A stretch of 21,686 nt of DNA from Solirubrobacteraceae bacterium (GCA_030447005.1 JAUJME010000009.1:1-21686); one strand, 5' to 3'; shown: positions 1 through 7,355, counted from the first letter of the stretch. Translations and numbers: made by a program. Notes: generated by a model from the letters alone, not told the origin.

Positions 1-5
1 CGGGG

Positions 6-11
6 TACATT
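6..11 (+). promoter_or_regulatory. Putative -10 element TACATT of a leaderless promoter
   Basis: TACATT fits the actinobacterial TAnnnT -10 form and ends exactly 7 nt before a GTG at 19. The same spacing recurs at several other genes in this window. Any -35 element would lie outside the window. Confidence 0.5.
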
Positions 12-18
12 GGCCGCC

Positions 19-1254
19 GTGTCGGCACCTGAGGTCGTCGCGCGTGCGTTCCGCACGCTGCCGGATCGGTACCTGGGCGCCGAGGAGGGTTTCGACGCCA
101 CCTACCACGTGCGCCTGGGCGACGTGGGCCAGACGTGGGAGGTCCGCTGCACGCCCCACGGCGCGCGCGTGCGCCTGGGCGGGACCAACCGCCGCCCCGA
201 CGTCACGATCGGCACGGACGCGGTCACCTGGCTCGAGATGCGCGACGGCGAGCTCAGCGGCATCGAGGCCTTCTCCCAGCGACGGCTGACGGCCCGCGGC
301 GACCTCGACCTCGCGATCGGCTTCGAGGGGATGTTCCGCCTCGCCGGCGGGCGCCCGCCGCTCCTGCGCATCCACGACGTCCAGGCCGGCCGCCTGAAGA
401 TCTCCACGCTGACCATGGGCGAGGGGCCCGACGTGCTGCTCCTCCACGGCCTGGGCGCCGCCAAGTCGTCCTTCCTCGACACCGCCGCGGCGCTCAGCCG
501 CGAGGGCTACCGGGTCCACGCCATCGACCTCCCGGGGTTCGGGGCGTCGAGCAAGCCGCCCCTGGCCGCCTACGGCCCCGCCTTCTTCGCCCGCGCGGTG
601 ATCGACGTGATGGACGCGCTGGGGATCGGCCACGCCCACGTGGTGGGCAACTCGATGGGCGGCCGCGCGGCGATCGAGCTGGGGCTCGAGTATCCCGAGC
701 GCGTCGGCGGGCTCGCGCTGCTCTGCCCCGCCGTCGCCTTCGTCCGGCGCGGGCTGCACCCGATCGTCCGGCTGCTGCGCCCCGAGTTCGGCCTGCTGCC
801 GCACTCGCTCGGCCGCTCGCGGGTCGAGAAGCAGTTCTGGTCGATGTTCGCGGACCGCGACCTGGTCGACCCGAGCCTGGGCGACATCGTGGTCGACGAG
901 TTCGAGCGCGTCTACCGGTCACCCGGCGCCCGGCTCGCCTTCCTGGCCTCGGCGCGGGCGATCTACCTCGAGGAGCCGTTCGGCGACCGCGGCTTCTATC
1001 CACGGCTCGCGCAGCTCGAGCGCCCGGCCCTCTTCGTCTGGTCCTCACACGACAAGCTCGTGCCACCCGGCTTCCGCCACCACGTCGAGCGGTGGCTCCC
1101 CGGCGCCGAGCAGATCGTCGTGCAGGCCTGCGGTCACGCGCCCCAGGTCGAGCGCCCGGCGCAGACCAACGGCCTGATCTCGCGCTTCCTCGCGCGCGTG
1201 GAGCCGATGGGCCGGCCGACGCGCCGGCCCCGCGCGGCGGCCCGCGCGGCCTGA
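19..1254 (+). CDS. SCP2 sterol-carrier domain fused to alpha/beta hydrolase
   Basis: The product is a 411-residue cytoplasmic protein without a signal peptide. Residues about 1-115 resemble an SCP2 lipid-binding domain (acidic and basic strands, 'DLDLAIGFEGMFRL' near 95-108). From about residue 125 an alpha/beta hydrolase follows: oxyanion motif LLLHGLG (His143), nucleophile elbow GNSMGG (Ser212), acid Asp345 in SSHDKLVPP and His373 in CGHAP, so the triad is complete. A hydrolytic role on an acyl or other hydrophobic ester is inferred; the substrate is unknown. I chose GTG at 19 over TTG at 10 because a TAnnnT box ends 7 nt upstream of it. The frame is open to the window edge, so a longer form cannot be fully excluded. 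It is followed closely by an acyltransferase gene, which fits a lipid role. The last 15 residues are a low-complexity Arg/Ala tail. Confidence 0.85.
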   Translation: MSAPEVVARAFRTLPDRYLGAEEGFDATYHVRLGDVGQTWEVRCTPHGARVRLGGTNRRPDVTIGTDAVTWLEMRDGELSGIEAFSQRRLTARGDLDLAIGFEGMFRLAGGRPPLLRIHDVQAGRLKISTLTMGEGPDVLLLHGLGAAKSSFLDTAAALSREGYRVHAIDLPGFGASSKPPLAAYGPAFFARAVIDVMDALGIGHAHVVGNSMGGRAAIELGLEYPERVGGLALLCPAVAFVRRGLHPIVRLLRPEFGLLPHSLGRSRVEKQFWSMFADRDLVDPSLGDIVVDEFERVYRSPGARLAFLASARAIYLEEPFGDRGFYPRLAQLERPALFVWSSHDKLVPPGFRHHVERWLPGAEQIVVQACGHAPQVERPAQTNGLISRFLARVEPMGRPTRRPRAAARAA

Positions 1255-1261
1255 TCGCACC

Positions 1262-1267
1262 TAGAAT
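1262..1267 (+). promoter_or_regulatory. Putative -10 element TAGAAT of a leaderless promoter
   Basis: TAGAAT ends 7 nt before the ATG at 1275, and there is no Shine-Dalgarno sequence in the gap. The 9-mer TAGAATCAC recurs upstream of disA. It suggests that the acyltransferase gene has its own promoter although it follows the hydrolase gene by only 20 nt. Confidence 0.55.
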
Positions 1268-1274
1268 CACCGCC

Positions 1275-2306
1275 ATGGAAGACCGAGGCGAGGCCGAGCG
1301 CGCCCGATCGAAGCCCACCAACGGCCACGGCGACCCCGAGCACGCCCGCCGGGTCGCCGAGGCGGTCCGCGAGCGCAGCGCCGCGGGCGCGACGGGCGAG
1401 GACGGCCACGGCAACGGGCGTGCGGCCGGCGGCGGCGGCGAAGGCGGCGGGCTGAGCGCGCTGCCCGGGCGCCTCGCCCGGGGCGTCGCGGGCTTCGTCT
1501 CGAGCCGCATCCCGCCCGCCGACCTCGACGAGCGCGACCCGGACTACATCCGCGAGTCGCTGCCGCGGCTGTGGCTGCTGTGCTCGTTCTGGTTCCGCGG
1601 CGAGGTCCGCGGCCTGGGCAACATCCCCGAGAAGGGGCCGGTCCTGCTGGTCGGCAACCACTCGGGCGGCAACGTCACGCCCGACACGCTCGTCTTCACC
1701 CTCGCGTTCTCGACCTACTTCGGGGTCGAGCGCGTCTTCCACCAGCTCGCCCACAACCTGGTGGTCTCCATGCCGTTCCTCTCGCCGCTGCGCAGGTTCG
1801 GGACGGTCGCGGCGTCGCACGACAACGCGCGCAAGGCGCTGCGCTCGGGGGCGGCGGTGCTCGTCTACCCCGGCGGCGACTACGACGTCCACCGCCCGAC
1901 CTGGCAGAGCGCGCGCATCGACTTCGGCGGCCGCAAGGGCTTCCTCGAGCTGGCGATCGACGAGGGCGTCCCGATCGTCCCCGTCGTCTCCATCGGCGGG
2001 CAGGAGACCGCGCTCTTCCTCTCCCGCGGCGAGCACCTCGCCAGGGCCCTGATGCTCGACAGGATGTTCCGCCTGAAGGTGCTGCCGATCTCCCTGGCGC
2101 TGCCGTGGGGCCTCAACGTCGGCGACATGGCCGGCCACCTGCCGCTGCCGGCCAAGATCACCATCGAGGCGCTGCCGCCGATCGACCTGAGCGAGGAGTT
2201 CGGCGAGGCGCCCGACCTCGACGAGGTCTACGACCACCTCGTCCGCGCGATGCAGGAGACCCTCGACGCCCTCTCGGCCGAGCGCCGGTTCCCCCTCATC
2301 GGATGA
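1275..2306 (+). CDS. PlsC-like (LPLAT superfamily, MGAT-like) acyltransferase
   Basis: The protein has 343 residues. Residues 1-60 are low complexity (Gly, His, charged) and probably disordered. From about residue 95 it is an LPLAT-type acyltransferase that transfers an acyl chain to a glycerol-type or similar lipid at the membrane. The family's first block is seen as VGNHSGGNVTPD (His129, with Asp137 further away than in the classic HxxxxD motif, as in the MGAT/DAGAT-like branch). The third block is VYPGGDYD (198-204), in place of FPEGT. A final block, 'VPIVPVVSIGGQE' (232-243), is also typical. The start follows the TAGAAT box. It overlaps the next gene by ATGA, so the two are probably co-translated. 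The exact acyl acceptor cannot be read from sequence. Confidence 0.85.
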   Translation: MEDRGEAERARSKPTNGHGDPEHARRVAEAVRERSAAGATGEDGHGNGRAAGGGGEGGGLSALPGRLARGVAGFVSSRIPPADLDERDPDYIRESLPRLWLLCSFWFRGEVRGLGNIPEKGPVLLVGNHSGGNVTPDTLVFTLAFSTYFGVERVFHQLAHNLVVSMPFLSPLRRFGTVAASHDNARKALRSGAAVLVYPGGDYDVHRPTWQSARIDFGGRKGFLELAIDEGVPIVPVVSIGGQETALFLSRGEHLARALMLDRMFRLKVLPISLALPWGLNVGDMAGHLPLPAKITIEALPPIDLSEEFGEAPDLDEVYDHLVRAMQETLDALSAERRFPLIG

Positions 2307-2797
2307 GAGCCGTCGCCTGCACCGACATCAACGCGCCGGCCGAGCTCATCTGGCGCGAGGTCTCAGACCCTTCCCGCTACCTGCACTTCATGTCCGGCGT
2401 GACGCGCTGGGAGGTCGTCGGCGACCAGCGGTCGGGCGTCGGCGCGCGCTACCGGATGCTCCTGCGGCTCGGCTCCGCGGAGGTCGGCGGGCTCATCGAG
2501 GTCGTCGAGTCCAAGGACGGCCGCGACCTCGCCTGGGTGTCGGTCACCGGCGTCGACCAGCGCGGCCGCTGGCGGCTGCGCGAGCGCCCCGGCCAGCCCG
2601 GCCGCACGCGCGTCGAGCTCCGCCTCGCCTACGGCGTCGCGGGCGCCGGGCTGTGGGGCTGGGCGGCCGAGCGGATCGCCGCCCCGTCGGTCCGCGGCCA
2701 CCTGCGCCGCTCGCTCTGGCAGCTCAAGCGCCAGGTCGAGCACGAGCAGCTGCGCGCCCAGGCGGCGGAGCGGCGCGCGGCTCGCGCTGCGGCCTGA
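2303..2797 (+). CDS. SRPBCC (START/polyketide cyclase-like) family protein
   Basis: A 164-residue protein of the SRPBCC fold, a helix-grip scaffold that binds hydrophobic ligands. The start 'ACTDINAPAELIWREVSDPSRYLHFMSGV' region (residues 5-33) is the typical entry into this fold: a beta strand, then a helix, then 'DPSRYLHFM'. 'WEVVGDQRSGVGARYRM' and a C-terminal long helix (about 125-160) follow. Its ATG overlaps the TGA of the acyltransferase gene (ATGA), so translation is coupled. The context suggests binding or presenting a lipid made or cleaved by the two upstream enzymes, but this is inference. The C-terminal 25 residues are Arg/Ala/Glu rich. Confidence 0.8.
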   Translation: MRAVACTDINAPAELIWREVSDPSRYLHFMSGVTRWEVVGDQRSGVGARYRMLLRLGSAEVGGLIEVVESKDGRDLAWVSVTGVDQRGRWRLRERPGQPGRTRVELRLAYGVAGAGLWGWAAERIAAPSVRGHLRRSLWQLKRQVEHEQLRAQAAERRAARAAA

Positions 2798-2803
2798 ACC
2801 CCA

Positions 2804-2924
2804 GCTGGTGAGGGAGGCGGTCCGCTTTTCAGCCGCCGCGAGAATCGAGTGCGCGGTCGAACACCTATATGGGGCTCAATCGCACACTCGATCCCGCCGG
2901 CCTCACTTCCCCTCCCTCACCAGC
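2804..2924. repeat. Nested inverted repeat in the convergent intergenic region
   Basis: A perfect 14-bp inverted repeat (2804-2817 and 2911-2924, arms GCTGGTGAGGGAGG / CCTCCCTCACCAGC) encloses a second pair, ATCGAGTG at 2844-2851 and CACTCGAT at 2885-2892. The AT-rich 'acctatat' lies in the middle. The region separates the convergent SRPBCC and ispF genes (2798-2931) and holds no gene. It could be a long terminator structure, a structured RNA or a small mobile repeat. Confidence 0.6.
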
Positions 2925-2931
2925 CGCAGTT

Positions 2932-3420
2932 TCAGCCCGCCGCCGCGCCGGCGCCCTCACACGTCGCCACCGCCAGCGCCGCCACGCCCTCGCCCCGCCC
3001 GACGAACCCCATCCCCTCGCCCGTCGTGGCCTTCAGGTTGACGCTCGCCACCGACAGGCCGAGCTCGCCCGCCAGCCGCTCGCGGATCGCCTCGCGGTGC
3101 GGGGAGAGCTTCGGACGCTCCATCATCACCGTGGCGTCGACGTGGGCCGGGCGCAGCCCGGCCGCCGCCACGCGGGTGAGCACCTCGTGCAGCAGCGCGA
3201 GGGAGTCGGCGTCCTTGAAGGCCGGATCGGTGTCGGGGAAGTGCTGGCCGATGTCGCCGAGGCCGGCCGCGCCCAGCAGGGCGTCGATGATCGCGTGGGT
3301 GAGGACGTCGGCGTCGGAGTGGCCGGCGAGTCCCTTCTCAAAGGGGATCTCGACCCCGCCGAGGATCAGCGGCCGCCCCGGCGCGAACGCGTGGGAGTCG
3401 ATGCCGATCCCGGTCCTCAC
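2932..3420 (-). CDS. ispF: 2-C-methyl-D-erythritol 2,4-cyclodiphosphate synthase
   Basis: IspF catalyses the fifth step of the MEP isoprenoid pathway: it closes CDP-ME 2-phosphate to the cyclic diphosphate and releases CMP. At 162 residues it has the usual length. Zinc ligands are visible as Asp8 and His10 (GIDSHAF) and His42 (in GHSDADVLTHAI). The family blocks DIGQHFPDTDP (56-66), MMERPKL (99-105) and TTGEGMGFVGRGEG (132-145) are intact. The GTG start gives the canonical 'RTGIGIDSH' N-terminus and overlaps the upstream PHP gene's stop as GTGA, so the two genes are translationally coupled. ispD lies 2.7 kb upstream on the same strand, separated by an oppositely oriented gene. Confidence 0.96.
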   Translation of the reverse strand: MRTGIGIDSHAFAPGRPLILGGVEIPFEKGLAGHSDADVLTHAIIDALLGAAGLGDIGQHFPDTDPAFKDADSLALLHEVLTRVAAAGLRPAHVDATVMMERPKLSPHREAIRERLAGELGLSVASVNLKATTGEGMGFVGRGEGVAALAVATCEGAGAAAG

Positions 3421-4244
3421 CCGACCGGCTCCAGCCGCCGCTGCCGGCGGTCGAAGACGGCCAGCTCGCGGATCCCGGCCCGGTCGAGGGCCTCGAGCGC
3501 GTCCTCGTAGCGGTAGGCGAGCTGCTCGGGCGTGTGGGCGTCGCTCGAGAGCGCAATCGGGCAGCCGGCGTCGACGACCATCTCGAGGAACGCGGGCGCC
3601 GGGTAGATCTCGCCGGCCGGCTTGCGCAGCCCGGCGGTCGAGACCTCGACCGCCACGCCCGCCTCGGCGAACGCCTCGACCGCCGGCTCGTAGTAGCGGC
3701 GCAGGTCGCCGTCGGGGCGGGGCGCGTCCGAGCCCCAGACCTTGACCAGATCCGGGTGGCTCATGATGTCGAAGAGGCCGGTGCGCGCGGCCTCGGCGAG
3801 GGTCTCGAAGTAGCGGCGCCAGACCCGCTCGGCCGACTCGCCGGTCCCCCACACCGAGTAGTCCTCCGTGTCGACCGAGCGGTCGCGCAGGAAGTGGACC
3901 GAGCCGACCACGTAGTCCCAGTCGCGCGCCTCGAGGAGGGTGGCCAGCCGGTCCTCGCGGCCGGCCACGAAGTCCGCCTCGATCCCCAGCCGCAGGTCGG
4001 TCTCCTCGCGGACGAACGCGCAGTAGGCGTCGAGGTCGTCGCTGGCGTACCGGCGCCAGAAGGGGTGCTGCCAGACGTCGAGGGCCGCGCTGAAGCGGTA
4101 GATGTGCTCGGCCACCCCCAGCTCGGCGACGCCGTGCTCCTCGGCCATCGTGCGGTAGCGCTCGGCGTTGGCGGGCGTGAAGTAGCGCTCCGGGGGCGTG
4201 TCGGGCTCGTCCGGGCGCAGGTGGACGTGGTAGTCGGTCAGCAC
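3417..4244 (-). CDS. PHP-domain phosphatase, histidinol-phosphatase (HisJ/HisK)-like
   Basis: This 275-residue PHP-fold metal-dependent phosphoesterase has the expected metal ligands: His6 and His8 (DYHVHL), Glu46-His47 (VAEH), Glu89 (GIEADF), His117 (GSVHFL), His163 (MSHPDL), and Asp235 and His237 (SSDAH). Length and order match HisJ-type histidinol-phosphate phosphatases of histidine biosynthesis, but related PHP phosphatases exist and no other his gene is in the window. GTG is the start, with TAGGCT 9 nt upstream and no Shine-Dalgarno sequence. The gene ends inside the ispF start (GTGA overlap). It diverges from the CocE-like gene across only 36 bp. Confidence 0.85.
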   Translation of the reverse strand: MLTDYHVHLRPDEPDTPPERYFTPANAERYRTMAEEHGVAELGVAEHIYRFSAALDVWQHPFWRRYASDDLDAYCAFVREETDLRLGIEADFVAGREDRLATLLEARDWDYVVGSVHFLRDRSVDTEDYSVWGTGESAERVWRRYFETLAEAARTGLFDIMSHPDLVKVWGSDAPRPDGDLRRYYEPAVEAFAEAGVAVEVSTAGLRKPAGEIYPAPAFLEMVVDAGCPIALSSDAHTPEQLAYRYEDALEALDRAGIRELAVFDRRQRRLEPVG

Positions 4245-4253
4245 GGCTGAAGG

Positions 4254-4259
4254 AGCCTA
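4254..4259 (-). promoter_or_regulatory. Putative -10 element TAGGCT for the PHP-ispF operon
   Basis: Read on the minus strand, TAGGCT ends 9 nt before the GTG at 4244. The spacing is slightly longer than the 7-8 nt seen at most other sites here. No Shine-Dalgarno sequence intervenes. Confidence 0.4.
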
Positions 4260-4280
4260 GAAGCTGGGTACCCGGCTCCC

Positions 4281-6104
4281 ATGCGTCGCTCCCTGCTCGC
4301 GCTCGCCGCGCTCCTCCTCGCCCTCGCGCTCGCCCCGGCGGCGCGCGCCGACGAGGTGACGTCGTTCGACGGCACCCGCATCGTCTACAACTGGTTCCCG
4401 GCCGCGAACCTCCCCGCGGGCGCCAAGGCGCCGACCGTCCTGATCGGCCCGGGCTACTCGAGCGGCGGCGAGGACGACGGAAACGGCGGCTCGGTCGCCC
4501 CCTTCCGCAAGGCCGGCTACAACGTGCTGACCTGGGATCCGCGGGGCTTCGGCCAGTCCGGGGGCACCGTGCAGGTCGACTCGCCGGACTTCGAGGCGCG
4601 CGACGTCCAGGCGCTGCTCGACGCGGTCGCCCGCCGGCCCGCGGCCCAGCTCGACTCGCCCGGCGACCCGCGAGTGGGGATGAGCGGCGGCTCCTACGGC
4701 GGCGGGATCCAGTTCGTCACCGCGGCGATCGACCCGCGCGTGGACGCCATCGCCCCCTCGATCGCCTGGCACTCGCTGATCACCTCGCTGTTCAAGGAGG
4801 ACGACCTGAAGTCCGGGTGGGGCTCGATCCTGTGCAGCGGCGGAGAGAGCCGCGGCCTCGCCGAGGGCATCCTCCAGCCCAAGCCCGAGACGGGCGCCCA
4901 GGACGAGCACATCTTCCGCACCTGCACGGTCGGCCTCGCCAACGGGCGGGCGGCCGACGAGGACAAGAAGTGGTTCGCCGCGCGCGGTCCGGGCGCGCTG
5001 ATCTCCCGCATCCGCGTGCCCACGCTGATCATGCAGGGCACGGTCGACACGCTCTTCACGCTGCGCGAGAGCGCCGAGAACCACGCGCTCCTGCGCGAGA
5101 CCCGCGTGCCGCTGAAGATGATGTGGTTCTGCGGCGGCCACGGCGCCTGCCGGACCGGCGCGGGGCCCGCGGGCTTCGTCGACGGCCGCGTGCTCGCCTG
5201 GATGGACCGGTGGGTCAAGCGCGACGCCAGGGTCGACACCGGGCCGGCCTTCGAGTGGCTGGCCGACGACGCGAAGTGGCGCGCGGCCGACGGCTTCCAG
5301 CTCCCGCGGTCGGGCGCCCTGCGCGGCTCCGGCGCAGGGACGCTCCCGATCGCCCCCGGCGAGGCCAGCGGCGCGGCGATCGCCGCGACCCCGGCTCCCC
5401 CCGGCACCGCGCTCGAGGTCCCCGTTCAGGGCGTCAAGCCGGAGCTCGACGTCCTCGGCGAGCCGCGCCTGAAGCTGACCTACCGGGGGACGGCGCAGCC
5501 GGGCGTCACGCGCGTCTACGCGCAGATCGTCGACAACGCCCGCCGGCTCGTGGTCGGCAACCAGGCCACGCCGATCCCGCTCACCCTCGACGGCCAGGAG
5601 CGGACGGTCGAGCGCCCGCTCGAGCCGATCGCCGTGCGGACCGCCGCCGGGTCGTCCTACACGCTCCAGCTCGTGAGCTCGAGCTCGCTCTACGCGCCGC
5701 AGCGCTCGACCGGCAGCCTGAGCGTCGTCAAGGCGGAGGTCGAGTTGCCGGTGGTCGATGCCGCGAAGGCGGTCGTCAGCCCCGGCGAGCGCAAGGGCGC
5801 GACCCTCCCGGGCGCGACCGGCGTCTCGGGCCCGCCCGCGGCCGCGCCGCGCGGCTGCACGTCGCGCCGGACGATCTCGATCCGGCTGCGCGGCGTCCCG
5901 AAGCGGGCGCGCCTTCGCTCCGTCACCGTGCGGGTGTCCGGCAAGCGGACCCGCCGGCTGAGCGGGCGCCGGCGCGTGCGGGTGGACCTGCGCGGCGCGC
6001 CGGCGGGCCGGGTGACCGTCCGGATCGTCGCGCGGACGAAGGGCGGCCGGCGCTACGTCGACCGCCGCAGCTACCGGACCTGTGCGCCGGGGCGGCGCGG
6101 CTAG
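4281..6104 (+). CDS. Secreted CocE/S15-type serine hydrolase with C-terminal surface domain
   Basis: A 607-residue exported hydrolase of the X-Pro dipeptidyl-peptidase/CocE group. The signal peptide is MRRSLLAL...ARA with likely cleavage after residue 23. The catalytic fold runs from about 27 to 320: WDPRGFGQSGG (85-95), nucleophile Ser138 in GGSYGGG, Asp256 in QGTVDTLF and His287 in CGGHGAC. A beta-sandwich-like region (about 375-490) matches the C-terminal domain usual in this group. An extra strongly basic domain (about 525-603) is bracketed by Cys526 and Cys601, which could form a disulfide; it resembles domains of exported proteins in Thermoleophilia. The substrate (peptide, ester or acyl) is unknown. 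No clear -10 or Shine-Dalgarno sequence precedes the ATG. Its TAG stop is the same CTAG that ends ispD on the other strand. Confidence 0.85.
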   Translation: MRRSLLALAALLLALALAPAARADEVTSFDGTRIVYNWFPAANLPAGAKAPTVLIGPGYSSGGEDDGNGGSVAPFRKAGYNVLTWDPRGFGQSGGTVQVDSPDFEARDVQALLDAVARRPAAQLDSPGDPRVGMSGGSYGGGIQFVTAAIDPRVDAIAPSIAWHSLITSLFKEDDLKSGWGSILCSGGESRGLAEGILQPKPETGAQDEHIFRTCTVGLANGRAADEDKKWFAARGPGALISRIRVPTLIMQGTVDTLFTLRESAENHALLRETRVPLKMMWFCGGHGACRTGAGPAGFVDGRVLAWMDRWVKRDARVDTGPAFEWLADDAKWRAADGFQLPRSGALRGSGAGTLPIAPGEASGAAIAATPAPPGTALEVPVQGVKPELDVLGEPRLKLTYRGTAQPGVTRVYAQIVDNARRLVVGNQATPIPLTLDGQERTVERPLEPIAVRTAAGSSYTLQLVSSSSLYAPQRSTGSLSVVKAEVELPVVDAAKAVVSPGERKGATLPGATGVSGPPAAAPRGCTSRRTISIRLRGVPKRARLRSVTVRVSGKRTRRLSGRRRVRVDLRGAPAGRVTVRIVARTKGGRRYVDRRSYRTCAPGRRG

Positions 6105-6724
6105 CCGGAGCGCCGCCCGAGCAGCAGCTCGGCCACCTCGAGGTCGTGCGGCGTCGTGACCTTGAGGTTGGCGGCGCTCGCCTCGACGAGGCGGACCGTC
6201 CCGCCCTGGCGCTCGACGAGCATCGCGTCGTCGGTCGCCGCCCGCAGGACCTCCTCCGGCGAGGCGAGCGCGCGCTCGAGCGCCGCGCGCCGGAAGGCCT
6301 GGGGCGTCTGCACCGCCCAGAGCCTCGAGCGGTCGAGGGTGGCGCCGACCACGCCGTCGGGCCCCGCCTCCTTGACCGTGTCGGTCAGCCGGGCGGCGGC
6401 GATCGCGGCGTCGGCGTCGTCGAGCGCCGCCAGGCAGCGGGTGAAGAGCTCTGGCTCGACCAGCGGCCGGGCCGCGTCGTGGACCACCACCCGCTCCGCC
6501 TCGCCGACCGCCGCGAGGCCGTTGCGGACCGACTCCGAGCGCGTCGCCCCGCCGCGCACGCCGCCGGGCGCCTCCCAGCCGCCCTCCGGCAACGTCACCA
6601 CGACGCGCTCGATCCCCGCCGCACGGATCGCCTCCATCGACCACTCCCACAGCGGGCGGCCCCCCACGACGACGAACGCCTTGGGCCGGTCGGCACCAAG
6701 GCGTTCGCCGCTGCCGGCGGCCAC
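6101..6724 (-). CDS. ispD: 2-C-methyl-D-erythritol 4-phosphate cytidylyltransferase
   Basis: IspD joins MEP and CTP to CDP-ME, the third step of the MEP pathway. Conserved parts are GSGERLG and PKAF (Arg8, Lys15; CTP binding), HDAARPLV (82-89), VQTPQAF (138-144), TDDAMLVE (164-171) and NLKVTTPHDL (186-195). The first standard start is GTG at 6724, giving 207 residues that begin in the middle of the first beta strand. The codons just upstream encode 'SAAAIL', which completes the usual 'AAILVAAGSG' N-terminus, but no ATG/GTG/TTG occurs there. An ACG at 6761-6763, 1 nt after the carD stop, would give a normal-length N-terminus. The annotated start is therefore uncertain; the gene identity is not. 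Confidence 0.92.
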   Translation of the reverse strand: MAAGSGERLGADRPKAFVVVGGRPLWEWSMEAIRAAGIERVVVTLPEGGWEAPGGVRGGATRSESVRNGLAAVGEAERVVVHDAARPLVEPELFTRCLAALDDADAAIAAARLTDTVKEAGPDGVVGATLDRSRLWAVQTPQAFRRAALERALASPEEVLRAATDDAMLVERQGGTVRLVEASAANLKVTTPHDLEVAELLLGRRSG

Positions 6725-6764
6725 GAGGATGGCCGCCGCGGATTGGGTGCCCGTGCGGGGCGTG

Positions 6765-7343
6765 CTACTCGGCGGCCGCGAGGGCCAGCTTCTCGTTGCC
6801 CGACTCGAGCAGGAGCTGGTCGAGGTGCGCCTCGGCCTCCTCCTCGCCCATCTCGAGCGCGTACATCAGCTCGGAGGCCAGGATCTTCTTGGCACGGGTG
6901 AACATCTGCTTCTCGCCGGTGGAGAGGCCCTTGTCCTGCTCGCGCAGCGCGAGGTTGCGGACGACCTCGGCGAGCTCGTAGATGTCGCCGGTCTTGATCT
7001 TGTCGCGGTTGTGCTTGAACCGGCGGTTCCAGTTCTTGGGCATCTCGGAGACGTCGTCGGTGAGCACCGACAGGACCTTCTTGACCGTCTCCTCGTCGAT
7101 GACGCGGCGGAGGCCGGCCTTGCCGGCGTTCTCGCACGGGACCATCACCGTCATGTCGTTGTGGAGGATCTTGATGGTGAGGTACTCGCGCTTCTCACCG
7201 AGGATGTCCTTGGTCTCCTTCTTGAGGACCTGGCCGGCACCGTGGTGCGGATAGACGACGTGGTCACCGATCTGGTAGTCGATGTGCTCGGTCTCCCGAG
7301 TGATCTCGAGATCCTCGAACTGCGTGTCGTTGATGTCGGTGAT
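6765..7343 (-). CDS. carD: CarD/CdnL-family RNA polymerase-binding regulator (apparent ATC start)
   Basis: CarD binds the RNA polymerase beta subunit and stabilises the open complex, chiefly at rRNA and other housekeeping promoters. The RNAP-interacting domain is seen as 'QIGDHVVYPHHGAGQV' (24-39) to 'MTVMVPCENA' (64-73). The helical DNA-binding domain contains NWNRRFKHN with the wedge Trp105, followed by 'LSTGEKQMFTRAKKILASE'. The first standard start (ATG, 7152-7154) would delete most of the RNAP-interacting domain. No ATG, GTG or TTG exists between there and the in-frame disA stop at 7410. A perfect AAGGAGG lies 5 nt before ATC at 7341-7343, which gives 192 residues, so I place the start there. 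It is either a true AUC start or a base error for ATG. Identity is secure; the start is inferred. Confidence 0.88.
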   Translation of the reverse strand: MTDINDTQFEDLEITRETEHIDYQIGDHVVYPHHGAGQVLKKETKDILGEKREYLTIKILHNDMTVMVPCENAGKAGLRRVIDEETVKKVLSVLTDDVSEMPKNWNRRFKHNRDKIKTGDIYELAEVVRNLALREQDKGLSTGEKQMFTRAKKILASELMYALEMGEEEAEAHLDQLLLESGNEKLALAAAE

Positions 7344-7348
7344 GGTGT

Positions 7349-7355
7349 CCTCCTT
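7349..7355 (-). promoter_or_regulatory. Strong Shine-Dalgarno sequence AAGGAGG of carD
   Basis: On the minus strand AAGGAGG is followed by ACACC and then ATC. It is the best ribosome binding site in this gene cluster and decides the carD start in the absence of a standard initiation codon. Confidence 0.7.

Noticed and set aside
135..1274. Open frame running upstream of the acyltransferase
   Set aside because: It is a low-complexity Arg/Pro/Ala frame antiphase to the SCP2-hydrolase gene. The real start is ATG 1275 with its TAGAAT box.
4257..6650. 797-codon minus-strand frame opposite the CocE-type gene
   Set aside because: It is a shadow of the high-GC plus-strand gene: extreme Arg/Gly/Ala composition and no domain motif.
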